Source: PALSA-612 sp963704335
GTDB lineage: Bacteria > Actinomycetota > Thermoleophilia > Gaiellales > Gaiellaceae
Assembly: GCA_963704335.1 (NCBI GenBank)
Contig: OY969889.1
Coordinates: forward strand, 1,054,001 to 1,118,000
Reading direction: 5' to 3'
Length of the DNA stretch: 64,000 bases
Below, piece after piece: positions 50,228-60,354 of the stretch. The notes beneath the pieces are model-generated. The model did not search any database. It had not been told where the DNA came from and saw only the letters and a list, made by a program, of their open reading frames with translations. The position numbers and the translations under genes are program-made. Position 1 is the first letter of the stretch. Each line of letters begins with the position of its first letter.

Positions 50228-52461
50228 GCTCCCTCCTTCTTCCGCTCTTGGACTCCCCGCCACACGCGTTCCGGCGTCAGCGGGAGCTCTGTCACGGGAA
50301 CGCCCGCGTCGGCGACCGCAGTCGCCACGGCGGCGGTGACGGCCGCCAGCGCTCCCTCGCCACAGCCCTTGGCCCCGTAGGGCCCCGGGCCGTCCTCGTT
50401 CTCCACGATGATGCAGTGCATCTCCTCGGGCACGTCCTCGAAGCCCGGCACCCGGTAGTCGAGCAGGGTCTCGTTCAGCAGCAGGCCGTCCTCGTAGACG
50501 AGCTCCTCGTAGAGCGCGTTGCCGAGGCCCTGCAGCGTGCCGCCTTCGTCCTGCCTCTCGACGAGCTGCGGGTTGATGGCGCGGCCGACGTCGGCCACGG
50601 TCGCCGTCTTGAGGACGCGCACGCGGCCGGTTTCCTCGTCGACGGCCACCTCGGCAGCTCCGACGCAGACCTCCCAGAAGACCGGCCCTTCCGCATAGGA
50701 GCCGGACCCTTCGGGCGCCACCTCGCCGCGGCCGATCAACTCGCCGCCCGCCAGACCGAAGTGGCGGACGAAGAGCTCGGGGTAGGAGTCGGACTCCACG
50801 TCGTCCGAGCCGGCGATTGCGACCAGCTGAGCCCGAACTTCCTCGGCTGCGCGCTTCACCGCAAGGCCGGCCACAGTTGTCGAGCGGCTGGCGCCGGTGG
50901 AGCGGTCGTACGGCGTGTAGCGGGTGTCGGCTCCGCGCACGGTGACGCGCTCCGCAGGCAGCCTCAGCTCTTCGGCTGCGATCTGGGCGAAGACGGTGCG
51001 CGCGCCCTGGCCGACCTCGGTCGTGCCCACGAGGACGACCGCGTTCCCGTCGGCCTCCATGCGCACGACGGCGCTCGATACCGGGTGTGCTCCTGCGGCG
51101 AGCAGGCCGACCGACACGCCCCGCCCGGTGCCCGGCTGCCGCTCGCCGTCCCAGCCGATCGCGTGCGCGACCTTCTCGACGTCCCCGACGAGGTCGGCGT
51201 CGAGCGGCTTGCCGCCTGCGCGCAGCTCCTCGCCCGGTGTACAGAGGTTCTGGCGCCGCACCTCCAGCCGGTCGATGCCGGCGCGGCGCGCGAGCTCGTC
51301 CACCTGGAGCTCGCCGATCCACTGCAGGTGTGTCGCTCCGAAGGCGCGGTAGGAGCCGGCCGGCGCGGTATTCGTGTAGACGCACGAGGCGTCGACGCGG
51401 TACGCCTCCCAGCGGTAGGGGCCGGGTGCGGCGTCGCCTGCCGTGGCGGTCACTCGCGGTCCGTTGTCGGCATACGCACCCGTGTCGAACCAGCACTCGA
51501 CCTCGCGACCGAGCAGCCGGCCCTCGGCGCTCATTCCCGTCCTCATGCGGCAGCGCATCCCGTGACGGCGTGTCGTCACCATCGACTCGGCGACGCGGTT
51601 CTGGATCCGCACGGGACGCCCCGCTTTACGTGCAAGCGCGACGGTGACCGGCTCCAGCTTCGTGTACGACTTCGAGCCGAAGCCGCCGCCGAGGTAGGGG
51701 ACCATGATGCGGACACTGGCGATCGGCACCTGGAACAGGGCAGCGATCTCTGCGCGCACGAGGAAGGGGTGCTGACACGAAGCCCAGAGCGTGATCTCGT
51801 CCCCCTCGACCTGGGCGACGACCGTGTGCGTCTCCATGGCGTACTGGTAGACGGCGGGGAACGTGTACTCGCCTTCGACCACGTGCTCGGCGTGGGCGAA
51901 GACGGCCTCGATCTCCCCACGGTCGATGCGGTAGCGGTAGCAGACGTTGCCGTCTGCCGGCTTGAGCTCGCCGAGCCCGTGGAAGAGACCCGGCCGCAAC
52001 GGGCCGTCGTGGAGCAGCGGCGCATCGTTCGCCAGCGCCTGCTCGACCGTGCCCACGACCGTGAGCTCCTCGTACTCGACGTGGATGCGCTCCAGGGCTG
52101 CCAGCGCCGTCGCCTCGTCCTCGGCGGCGACCGCAGCCACGGGCTCGCCCGCGAAACGGACGCGATCGACGGCCACGACCGGCCGGTCCTTGATCGCATG
52201 ACCCCAGTACGGGTCGATGTCTCCGAGGTCGGCCGCGGTCAGGACGCAGACGACGCCGGCCATGCGCTCTGCCTCGGACGCGTCGATGGAGACGATCCGC
52301 GCGTGCGCGACCGGCGAGCGCAGCACTTTCCCGTGCGTCATGCGCGCTACGACGATGTCGCCCGCGAACAGCGCCTGGCCGCGCAGCTTCTCAGCGGCGT
52401 CCCGGCGGGGAACCGAGCGGCCGACCGCACCGCGAGGCGGGGCGGAGACGACTTCGCTCAC
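50200..52461 (-). CDS. Molybdenum hydroxylase large subunit (CoxL/XdhA-like)
   Basis: A 753-residue molybdopterin-binding subunit of the xanthine dehydrogenase family. Motifs: AEKLRGQALFAGDI, VPYLGGGFGSKSYTKLEP, SYRAFGATHLQ, EVGQGARTVFAQIAAEEL and the catalytic Glu in KGCGEGALAA. The active-site loop of true CO dehydrogenases (AYxCSFR) is absent, so an N-heterocycle or aldehyde hydroxylase is expected. GTGA overlap with the CoxS gene. The matching FAD subunit appears to be at the end of the divergent operon. Confidence 0.92.
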   Translation of the reverse strand: MSEVVSAPPRGAVGRSVPRRDAAEKLRGQALFAGDIVVARMTHGKVLRSPVAHARIVSIDASEAERMAGVVCVLTAADLGDIDPYWGHAIKDRPVVAVDRVRFAGEPVAAVAAEDEATALAALERIHVEYEELTVVGTVEQALANDAPLLHDGPLRPGLFHGLGELKPADGNVCYRYRIDRGEIEAVFAHAEHVVEGEYTFPAVYQYAMETHTVVAQVEGDEITLWASCQHPFLVRAEIAALFQVPIASVRIMVPYLGGGFGSKSYTKLEPVTVALARKAGRPVRIQNRVAESMVTTRRHGMRCRMRTGMSAEGRLLGREVECWFDTGAYADNGPRVTATAGDAAPGPYRWEAYRVDASCVYTNTAPAGSYRAFGATHLQWIGELQVDELARRAGIDRLEVRRQNLCTPGEELRAGGKPLDADLVGDVEKVAHAIGWDGERQPGTGRGVSVGLLAAGAHPVSSAVVRMEADGNAVVLVGTTEVGQGARTVFAQIAAEELRLPAERVTVRGADTRYTPYDRSTGASRSTTVAGLAVKRAAEEVRAQLVAIAGSDDVESDSYPELFVRHFGLAGGELIGRGEVAPEGSGSYAEGPVFWEVCVGAAEVAVDEETGRVRVLKTATVADVGRAINPQLVERQDEGGTLQGLGNALYEELVYEDGLLLNETLLDYRVPGFEDVPEEMHCIIVENEDGPGPYGAKGCGEGALAAVTAAVATAVADAGVPVTELPLTPERVWRGVQERKKEGAWPRYDAQQ

Positions 52462-52920
52462 GCCGCCACTCCCGCCAGGTCGCAAACCGCCTCGTAGATG
52501 CCGCGGTAGCCCGTACAGCGGCACAGGTTGCCGTTGAGGCTTCGCTTGACCTCCTCGCCGCTCGTCAGCTCGCCCGTTTCCAGGAGCGCGGCCACCGTCA
52601 GGAGCATCCCGGGCGTGCAGAAGCCGCACTGGAGGGCGGCGTGGCGCGTGAACGCTTCCTCGAGCCGCGCGAACTCGGCCCGCTCGGCAAGACCCTCGAC
52701 CGTCAGCACCTCGCGGCCCTCCGCGTCGGCTGCGAGGAAGCAGCAGGAGGACACCGGACGCCGATCCACGAGCACCGTGCAGGTGCCGCACACCTGCATC
52801 TCGCACGAACGCTTGGCGCCGGTCAGCCCGAGACGCTCGCGCAGAAAGTCGAGCAGCAGCTCCTGCGGCTCGATCTCGCGAACGACGGGACGTTCGTTGA
52901 CCTGCGAGTTCCAACCTCAT
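52458..52920 (-). CDS. Molybdenum hydroxylase 2Fe-2S subunit (CoxS-like), apparent +1 frameshift near 5' end
   Basis: Carries electrons from the molybdenum site. All eight Cys are present (SCEMQVCGTC, QCGFCTPGM, GNLCRCTGYRGI). The ATG at 52920, overlapping the aldolase stop as ATGA, begins MRLELA but is in another frame from the rest. Dropping one base of the CC at 52901-52902 gives MRLELAVNERPVVREIEPQE and a normal 153-residue protein. Without the correction, the first in-frame start would lose the first Fe-S Cys. Length is a multiple of three plus one, consistent with a single inserted base. Sequencing error, mutation or programmed shift cannot be separated here. Confidence 0.8.
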
Positions 52921-53627
52921 TCGGCAGGCATGCCGTGGTCGGCGCTTGCTCCCCTGACGCTCCGGATCCAGGCCGCCCAGTACTCGTCGACGAAGCGATC
53001 CTGGTACTTGTCGGCGCGCATTCGCTCCGCGTCGTCTCGCGGGATGGGGCGGAGCTCGCCCAGCCCTGTCGCGATCGCCTGCAGCCGCACCGCCCGCTCG
53101 AGCGTGATCGAGCTGAGCACGGCCCAGCGCACGTCCGCGTCGGCGACGACGACGCCGTGGTTACGAAGGATGACGGCGCGACGGTGGCCGAGGGCCTCGG
53201 CGACGGCCCGACCCTGCTCCTCTTCCGTGATCAGCTCGGAGGTCTCCTCGAAGTACGCAACGCCGTCCGCAAAGAGGACGGCATCGTGGGTGAGCAGCTG
53301 CAGCTCGGCGGTGGTGGCTCCGAAGGCGGTCACGTATGGAGGGTGCGCGTGGACGATCGCGCCCACGTCGGGCCGCAACGCGTAGATCTCCGTATGGATG
53401 ACGGTCTCCAGGTGGAGGGCCGCGGAAGGGTCGTCGACCTCGACCACGTCGTCGGGCCCGACCTCGTCCAGCGCGAGCCCCTTGCGCTTGATGTAGATGG
53501 TCTCGCTTCCGGCCGGCCGCGCGCTGACGTGGCCGAGCGTGAGATCCGAGAAGCCCTCCAGGGCGAGGATGCGGCAGGCCCACGCGACCTGCTCACGCAC
53601 CGACTGGGCGGTCGCGGAGATCGTCAC
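52917..53627 (-). CDS. Class II aldolase/adducin-family protein, candidate pyridine-dicarboxylate decarboxylase
   Basis: A 236-residue class II aldolase fold: GFSDLTLGHVSARPAG, metal His pair in VHAHPPYVTAFG and third His in LRNHGVVVAD. M. loti 3-hydroxy-2-methylpyridine-4,5-dicarboxylate 4-decarboxylase belongs to this family, and the neighbouring genes fit that step. Sugar-phosphate aldolase activity is the alternative. GTGA overlap with the cupin gene. Confidence 0.82.
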   Translation of the reverse strand: MTISATAQSVREQVAWACRILALEGFSDLTLGHVSARPAGSETIYIKRKGLALDEVGPDDVVEVDDPSAALHLETVIHTEIYALRPDVGAIVHAHPPYVTAFGATTAELQLLTHDAVLFADGVAYFEETSELITEEEQGRAVAEALGHRRAVILRNHGVVVADADVRWAVLSSITLERAVRLQAIATGLGELRPIPRDDAERMRADKYQDRFVDEYWAAWIRSVRGASADHGMPAE

Positions 53628-53971
53628 CGGCGCTCCGTCGGCGGATAGTCCGGGTGAGGGAAGCCGAAGACCATGACCACGTCCTCGTCGCCCGTGTTGA
53701 CGACCGCGTGCCAGACACCGGCCGGAATGCGCATCGCGTCTCCTTCGCGGAACGGGACGGCGCCGTCGTCGAGCTGGAGCTCGCCGGAGCCGGAGACGAC
53801 GTAGACCACCTCCTCGGTCTCGTGGCAGACGGGCTGGAGCGCGGTTCCCGCCGTGAAGACCGAGTAGCCCAGCGAGCTTCGCTCCCCCTTCGCCAGCATC
53901 CGCGACCAGCTACCTCGCGGCAGCTCGATCGGCTCGACGTCGGCGAGGTTGACGACCTCTACAGCACCCAC
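53624..53971 (-). CDS. Small cupin protein
   Basis: A 115-residue single cupin: first motif around VCHETEEVVYVVSGSGELQ and second motif RIPAGVWHAVVNTGD, giving likely metal ligands His-Glu-His. Could be a dioxygenase, isomerase or binding protein. The GTG start is chosen because GGGACGGCGA precedes it; it overlaps the upstream gene by 13 nt. Confidence 0.8.
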   Translation of the reverse strand: MGAVEVVNLADVEPIELPRGSWSRMLAKGERSSLGYSVFTAGTALQPVCHETEEVVYVVSGSGELQLDDGAVPFREGDAMRIPAGVWHAVVNTGDEDVVMVFGFPHPDYPPTERR

Positions 53972-54972
53972 TCGCCGTCCCTGAGGATGTAGGTGTCGTC
54001 GTCCTCGATCCACATCGTCGCCTCGAGGAAGACGCCGTCGAGATGGAGTGAGCAGACGTTCTGCCCGCCGGGGTACGCGTTGTGGTTGTCACCGAGGGCC
54101 AGGTGCACCGTGCCGATACGACCCTTCTCGGAGGGCGTCCCGAACGGTGCCTTGTCGCTTGTGCCGAAGGCAAACTCGCCGACGACCTCGACGTTCTCGA
54201 CGCCCTCGATCGCCTTGCGCAGCCGCTCGGCCTCGTCTCCTCCCTCGATCGCCACGCACCGGCCGCCCTCGAGCGTCCAGCGGATCGGATCGGCGACCTG
54301 CCCCTCGAGCCCGATGCCGAGCATGACGCCGTCGACGACGGCGGTGCCGTGCGTGAAGTCCTCGATTGCCGCGAACGCAACCTCGGTCCAGAGCGGGATC
54401 GGGCTCATCATCTGGCCGCGCGCCTTGTACGGCGTCAAGCAGAGCGGCTCGCGTCCCTCGATCGAGACCGTGAAGTCCGTGCCGAGCGCCGTCGTCACGC
54501 GGACACGCTTCTTCCCTTCCAGGGCGGCGACCGCGTCCCTCGTCCGCTGTGCGGAGCGCTCGAGATCGTCGCGGGTCAGTCCCCATTCGCCCATGCCCGG
54601 CTCGATCGACGCGATCTTCCCGTTCGCCTCGCACGTCTCCCGGACCGCGCTGACATGTGCGAAGCGGTTCGCCCACTCGAGGTTCGCGATGATGATGACC
54701 TCGTCCGAGCCGACCATCGCGCGGTGGAGGTTCGCCGGCGGCGCCATCGGGAAGTGCACGTCCGCCCGCCCGCGCCGCACCTGCGTCTCGTTGTTCATGA
54801 TCACCGGCCACGCGCCGCGCTCGACGCAAACGGCGGCGACGGCGGCTGCCTCGTCGGCGCGGTCGTCGTCGCAGATGATCGTGACGACGTCGCCCTCCTC
54901 GATGGAGAAGCACACATCGACAATCAGTGCGGCGTCGCTCAGGAGTGCGTCGCTATCGACCATCGTCGCCAT
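53959..54972 (-). CDS. M29 aminopeptidase / 2,5-dihydroxypyridine dioxygenase superfamily metalloprotein
   Basis: A 337-residue protein of the fold shared by M29 aminopeptidases and NicX. Probable metal ligands: Glu in PLWTEVAFAAIED, Glu in VVGEFAFGTSD, His in IGTVHLALGDN and His-x-Asp in SLHLDGVF. The set looks more like the peptidase arrangement than NicX, but the genomic setting (pyridine-degradation genes) makes a ring-cleaving or amide-cleaving role worth testing. Two ATGs are available; I used the first, next to the preceding stop. Confidence 0.75.
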   Translation of the reverse strand: MATMVDSDALLSDAALIVDVCFSIEEGDVVTIICDDDRADEAAAVAAVCVERGAWPVIMNNETQVRRGRADVHFPMAPPANLHRAMVGSDEVIIIANLEWANRFAHVSAVRETCEANGKIASIEPGMGEWGLTRDDLERSAQRTRDAVAALEGKKRVRVTTALGTDFTVSIEGREPLCLTPYKARGQMMSPIPLWTEVAFAAIEDFTHGTAVVDGVMLGIGLEGQVADPIRWTLEGGRCVAIEGGDEAERLRKAIEGVENVEVVGEFAFGTSDKAPFGTPSEKGRIGTVHLALGDNHNAYPGGQNVCSLHLDGVFLEATMWIEDDDTYILRDGEWVL

Positions 54973-56013
54973 CTACATCACCCTTTCTTGCTCGCGTGTG
55001 AACCGTGGCAGCACCTCGCTCGCGAAGCGGGCCACCTGGTCGAACTGGTCGATGGCGCCGAAGCGGCAGATGAAATGGTCGACGCCCGCGTCGGCGAAAG
55101 TCTCGATCCAGTCCGCGATCTGGTCCGGCGTGCCGACGGGGCCCCAGTTGGAGAGGTCCATCGCCTGCGACAACTCGGGGTAGTACTTCGAGATGTAGTC
55201 GCCGAAAGCGGTGCGCGCCTCGTCCTCGGAATCGCCGATGTTCATCGTCACCTGGTAGGAGACGACGAGGCGGTCGAAGTCTGCGTCGTACTGATCCGCT
55301 GCCCTGCGCAGCCAGTCGAGCTGGTCGACGAGCTCCTCTGGATGCTGGGCGCGGCAGCACGTCATCCAGCCGTCGCCGTAACGGAGGATCCGCCGCGTGG
55401 CCGCCTCGAGCCGCCGCTGCATCACGTCTGCGGGAGCGTCGCCTTTGAGACGCGGGTTGGACACGACCCAGATCGGGGGCGGTTTCTGCACGGGCATCAG
55501 CGGGCCCATCTCTGTCCCCGAGTAGAAGCCGACGTCCTCGTAGTCGAAGAACCGGCCTTTGAACGTCACCGCGCCCGTCGTCCAGAGCTCGCGCAGGACG
55601 GCGAGGCCTTCCTCGAAGAGCGAGCCACGCCGTACGTAGTCGAGGCCAAGCGCCTCGAACTCGCGCCGGACACCCTCCTCCGGGTTCCCCATCCCTGTAC
55701 CGAAGATGGTGCGGCCGCCCGAGATCTGGTCGAGCGTCGCCCATTCGAGAGCGAGATAGAGCGGGTTCCGCGTGGACGACACCATGCACGCCGTGCCGAG
55801 CTTCGCCCGTGTCGTGCGCTGCGAGATCGCGGCCAGCAGCGCGATCGGCTCGTAGCGGGGCTTCGAGAAGAGGCTGTCTCCCACCCACACGGAGTCGAAG
55901 CCTGACCCCTCGACCACCTCGGAGAGGTCGAGCAGCATCTGGAGGTCGTAGTCGGGAGCGATCAGCGGTTCCCGGTTGTTGAGATTGACTCCGAACCGGA
56001 GCGGGCCGCTCAT
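54973..56013 (-). CDS. LLM-class flavin-dependent monooxygenase
   Basis: A 346-residue luciferase-like protein: RFGVNLNNREPL, VEGSGFDSVWVGDSLF, LDQISGGRTIFGTGMGNPEEG. The family includes flavin enzymes that open heterocyclic rings (RutA on uracil) as well as F420-dependent reductases. Second gene of the GntR-led operon (ATGA overlap), so an early oxidative step in the pathway is plausible. Confidence 0.85.
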   Translation of the reverse strand: MSGPLRFGVNLNNREPLIAPDYDLQMLLDLSEVVEGSGFDSVWVGDSLFSKPRYEPIALLAAISQRTTRAKLGTACMVSSTRNPLYLALEWATLDQISGGRTIFGTGMGNPEEGVRREFEALGLDYVRRGSLFEEGLAVLRELWTTGAVTFKGRFFDYEDVGFYSGTEMGPLMPVQKPPPIWVVSNPRLKGDAPADVMQRRLEAATRRILRYGDGWMTCCRAQHPEELVDQLDWLRRAADQYDADFDRLVVSYQVTMNIGDSEDEARTAFGDYISKYYPELSQAMDLSNWGPVGTPDQIADWIETFADAGVDHFICRFGAIDQFDQVARFASEVLPRFTREQERVM

Positions 56014-56732
56014 CCGGCGGCCTCCGTCGCCGGCTCCAGGTGGTCCTCGACGAGCAGTCGGATCTGCGGCACGCGGATGTGCTCGGACACGAGATGGACG
56101 GCGCGGTCCACGTCGCCGGCCTTCGCCGCGCGGAGAATCGCCTTGTGCTCGGCGATCGAGCGGCTCACGTCGCCACGCAGCTCGAGTGACCGGAGCCGGT
56201 GCCGGTCGATCTGTGCTCTGACGTGACGGTAGAGATCCGCCAGCATCCGGTTGCCGGCGGCGTCGAAGAAAGCGAGGTGGAAAGCGGTGTTCGCCTCGAA
56301 GAAGCCCTGCACGTCTCCGGAAGCGCCGCAGGCGGACATCTCGTCGATCTCGCGCTCCAGCGCAGCGAGGTCGTCGGCCGTGAGCTTCGGCACGGCGAGG
56401 CGCACCGCCATCGTTTCCAGCGCCTCGCGCACCTGGTACGCCTCGATGAACTCGTCGCTCGACAGGGCCCGCACGACGGCGCCTCGGCGCGGCCGCACGG
56501 TGACGAGCCCCTCGGCGGCCAGCCGCCCGATCGCTTCGCGAATCGGCCCACGGCTGACGCCCAGCGTCTTCGACAGCGCCACCTCCTGCAGCTCGCTGCC
56601 GGCGGGCAGCTCCCCGGACAGGATCTCCTCCCTCAGGTGCGTGTGCACGCGCTGCCAGAGGGTGAGGTTCTCGAGCGCCGGTTGCGTCTCGTTCGCGACC
56701 TGCTCCGTGTCGTGTTCCGTCTCGATGGGCAT
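56010..56732 (-). CDS. GntR/FadR-family (FCD) transcriptional regulator
   Basis: A 240-residue regulator with an N-terminal winged HTH (LREEILSGELPAGSELQEV, LGVSRGPIREAIGRLAAEGL) and a C-terminal FCD ligand domain with metal-type His (NTAFHLAFFDAAGN, SIAEHKAIL). FCD regulators sense carboxylic acids from the pathway they control. It heads the minus-strand operon and faces the transporter operon, so it likely controls both from the shared region. Confidence 0.92.
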   Translation of the reverse strand: MPIETEHDTEQVANETQPALENLTLWQRVHTHLREEILSGELPAGSELQEVALSKTLGVSRGPIREAIGRLAAEGLVTVRPRRGAVVRALSSDEFIEAYQVREALETMAVRLAVPKLTADDLAALEREIDEMSACGASGDVQGFFEANTAFHLAFFDAAGNRMLADLYRHVRAQIDRHRLRSLELRGDVSRSIAEHKAILRAAKAGDVDRAVHLVSEHIRVPQIRLLVEDHLEPATEAAG

Positions 56733-56752
56733 TGCAAGTTGCGTCCAGGCCG

Positions 56753-56781
56753 GTTATAACCGTCCGGCGTTGACTGTCAAC
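56753..56781 (-). promoter_or_regulatory. Sigma-70-type promoter and operator palindrome of the gntR operon
   Basis: On the minus strand, -35 TTGACA (56775-56780), a 16-bp spacer and -10 TATAAC (56753-56758). The -35 lies within the perfect palindrome GTTGACTGTCAAC (56769-56781), a good GntR-family operator; the -10 lies in a second palindrome, GGTTATAACC. The leader is about 15 nt, unlike the leaderless promoters elsewhere. Confidence 0.7.
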
Positions 56782-56840
56782 ACTCGGCAGCCGACCCTAA
56801 CATCGTCGTCGCGACGGCGGCAAGCCGAAGGCAGGCCGAT

Positions 56841-57602
56841 CTGATCTTCGACGCCCACATGCACGTGGGCGACTTCGGGCCTCTCTTCGGGGTCTCACTC
56901 GACCGCGACGGACTGGCGGCGATCATCGAGGAGCACGGCTACGACGGCTGCCTCGTGTTCTATCCGGACAACGAGTACGTGCGGACGGTCGTCGAGTCGA
57001 TACCCGAGGCGTACGCGCTCGTCTGGGGCAACCCGCGCGTGCCGGGATACGTCGAGGAGGTGGAACGCTTCCTCGAGCACCCGAAGTTCCTGGGTCTCAA
57101 GCTGCATCCGCTGATCGACGGCTACCTGCCGAACGATCCCTCGGTGCACCCGCTCATGGAGCTGCTGCGGGCACGAGGAAACCTGCCGGTGCTCGTCCAT
57201 TCCGGCCATCCGATCTTCACACTGCCGTGGTCGATCGAGGAGCTGGCGGTGTCGTTCCCCGACGTGCCGGTCGTCATGGCCCACATGGGCCACGGCAACG
57301 CCGTCTACATCAACGCGGCGATCGACATTGCGGAACGGCGCCCCAACGTCTACCTCGAGACCTCGGGCATGCCGATGCACACGAAGATCGCAGAAGCGGT
57401 GGTGCGGGTGGGCGCGGAGCGCGTCATGTACGGCTCGGACGCGCCCTTCCATCATCCCGCGGTCGAGATCCTGCGCGTTCAGGTGAGCGGCCTGAACGCC
57501 GGCGAGCTCGAGGACGTGCTACACCGGAGCGGGCGAAGGTTGTTCCTACGGGATGATGTGGCGCAGCAGGAGGAGGTGACGAGCCTGGGAGCGACGGGAT
57601 GA
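56841..57602 (+). CDS. Amidohydrolase-family metalloenzyme (CTG start inferred)
   Basis: A 253-residue TIM-barrel amidohydrolase of the ACMSD-like group: HxH in DAHMHVGDFG, LGLKLHPLIDGY, His in VLVHSGHPIF and VMAHMGHG, Asp in MYGSDAPFHH. The only ATG would cut off the first metal His. A CTG 18 nt upstream, 6 nt after AAGGCAGG, restores IFDAHMH and the whole motif. Likely hydrolyses or decarboxylates a ring-opened pathway intermediate. First gene of the plus-strand operon. Confidence 0.82.
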   Translation: MIFDAHMHVGDFGPLFGVSLDRDGLAAIIEEHGYDGCLVFYPDNEYVRTVVESIPEAYALVWGNPRVPGYVEEVERFLEHPKFLGLKLHPLIDGYLPNDPSVHPLMELLRARGNLPVLVHSGHPIFTLPWSIEELAVSFPDVPVVMAHMGHGNAVYINAAIDIAERRPNVYLETSGMPMHTKIAEAVVRVGAERVMYGSDAPFHHPAVEILRVQVSGLNAGELEDVLHRSGRRLFLRDDVAQQEEVTSLGATG

Positions 57603-57650
57603 TCGCCTGGCAACACAGTCACCATTCGAACGAACGACAAGGGAGGAACG

Positions 57651-58691
57651 ATGGGTAGAAGGTCAAGGGTGGCGAGCCTGACGGGCGTCGCGCTCGTCGC
57701 CGCAGTCACGCTCGTCGTGGTTGCCGGCGCAGCGACGACCCAGAAGGTCACGGAAGTGGGATTTGCGGCTCCCGAAAAGCCGACCGACTACGGCTGGAAC
57801 CAGCAGGGTCTCGTGGGAGCCAAGAAGGCGGCCGGCCTAACGGGGGCCAAGGTGATCGACGCGACCGGCTCCGGCTACGACAACGTCGAGCCGAACCTCC
57901 GGCGGCTCGCGCAGCAGGGCGCTGACCTGATCATTGCCCACGCATCCGGGTACAACTCGGCGGCGCCGGCGGTCGGGCAGGAGTTCAACGTGCCCGTCGT
58001 CGTCTGGGATGCCAAGGCCAGCGCGGTCAAGAAGGGCCTCGTCTCGAACGTCCTGACCAGGGCCCAGCAGGGCGCGTACCTGGCCGGGGTGCTCGCGGCG
58101 CTGACGACGAAGACCGGCACGCTCGGCATCGTCGTGTCCGCGTCCGACGAGAACTGGTTCAAGCAGTCGGGTGGCTACTGTCAGGGCGCCCGCTCGGTCA
58201 ACAAAGCGGTGAAGTTCAAGTACGGGCGCATCGGCCAGGCCGACTACGCCGACGCCGCGGGTGGCAGGCGCATCACCCGAGCCGTGATCGCCGGCGGCGC
58301 GGACGTCGTCTTCGGCATGGGCGACGGCTCGTCGTTCGGGATGATGCAGGCCGTCGAGACTGCGAAGGCGCCAGCTGGCGCCAAGAAGGTCTGGTTCATC
58401 GACGTCATCGGCGACAAGCGCAAGATCGACAAGAAGGGCGTGCTGCTCTCTTCCGAGCTGTGGGACTTCGCGCCGATCTACACGCGCGCAATCAGGGCTG
58501 TGAACGCCGGCACGTTCGGGACGACGTACTTCCTGGACGCGAAGAACGGCCTCTCGCTGCTGAAGACGAACAAGGCACCGGCCTCCGCCTGGGCGAAGGT
58601 CGCTGCCGCACAGAAGAGGATCGCCAACGGCTCGATCAAGGTCGTCTCGACGGCCACCGAGCCTGCGGTCAAGAAGTACTGCAAGGCCTAA
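57651..58691 (+). CDS. BMP-family ABC transporter substrate-binding protein
   Basis: A 346-residue receptor of the basic-membrane-protein family, whose studied members bind nucleosides or other small heterocycles. A signal peptide (TGVALVAAVTLVVVAGAA) without lipobox Cys precedes KPTDYGWNQQGLVGAKKA. Other BMP marks are QQGADLIIAHASGYNSA, QGAYLAGVLAALTT and ADVVFGMGDGSSFGMMQA. GGGAGG is well placed before the ATG. In context the ligand may be a B6 vitamer or another pyridine. Confidence 0.9.
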   Translation: MGRRSRVASLTGVALVAAVTLVVVAGAATTQKVTEVGFAAPEKPTDYGWNQQGLVGAKKAAGLTGAKVIDATGSGYDNVEPNLRRLAQQGADLIIAHASGYNSAAPAVGQEFNVPVVVWDAKASAVKKGLVSNVLTRAQQGAYLAGVLAALTTKTGTLGIVVSASDENWFKQSGGYCQGARSVNKAVKFKYGRIGQADYADAAGGRRITRAVIAGGADVVFGMGDGSSFGMMQAVETAKAPAGAKKVWFIDVIGDKRKIDKKGVLLSSELWDFAPIYTRAIRAVNAGTFGTTYFLDAKNGLSLLKTNKAPASAWAKVAAAQKRIANGSIKVVSTATEPAVKKYCKA

Positions 58692-58700
58692 CACCGGTGG

Positions 58701-58728
58701 GCGGGGCGGCTCGATGGGGCCGCCCCGC
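58701..58728 (+). terminator. Hairpin between receptor and ATPase genes
   Basis: A 10-bp perfect GC stem (58701-58710 with 58719-58728) with an 8-nt loop, right after the receptor gene. It probably causes partial termination, giving more receptor than transporter mRNA. Confidence 0.7.
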
Positions 58729-58743
58729 AGTCACCGTCCCGCG

Positions 58744-60350
<1,607 letters not shown>

Positions 60351-60354
<4 letters not shown>

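Noticed and set aside
50200..52920. Aerobic CO dehydrogenase.
   Set aside because: The large subunit lacks the AYxCSFR active-site loop of form I CO dehydrogenases, and gene order is not coxMSL.
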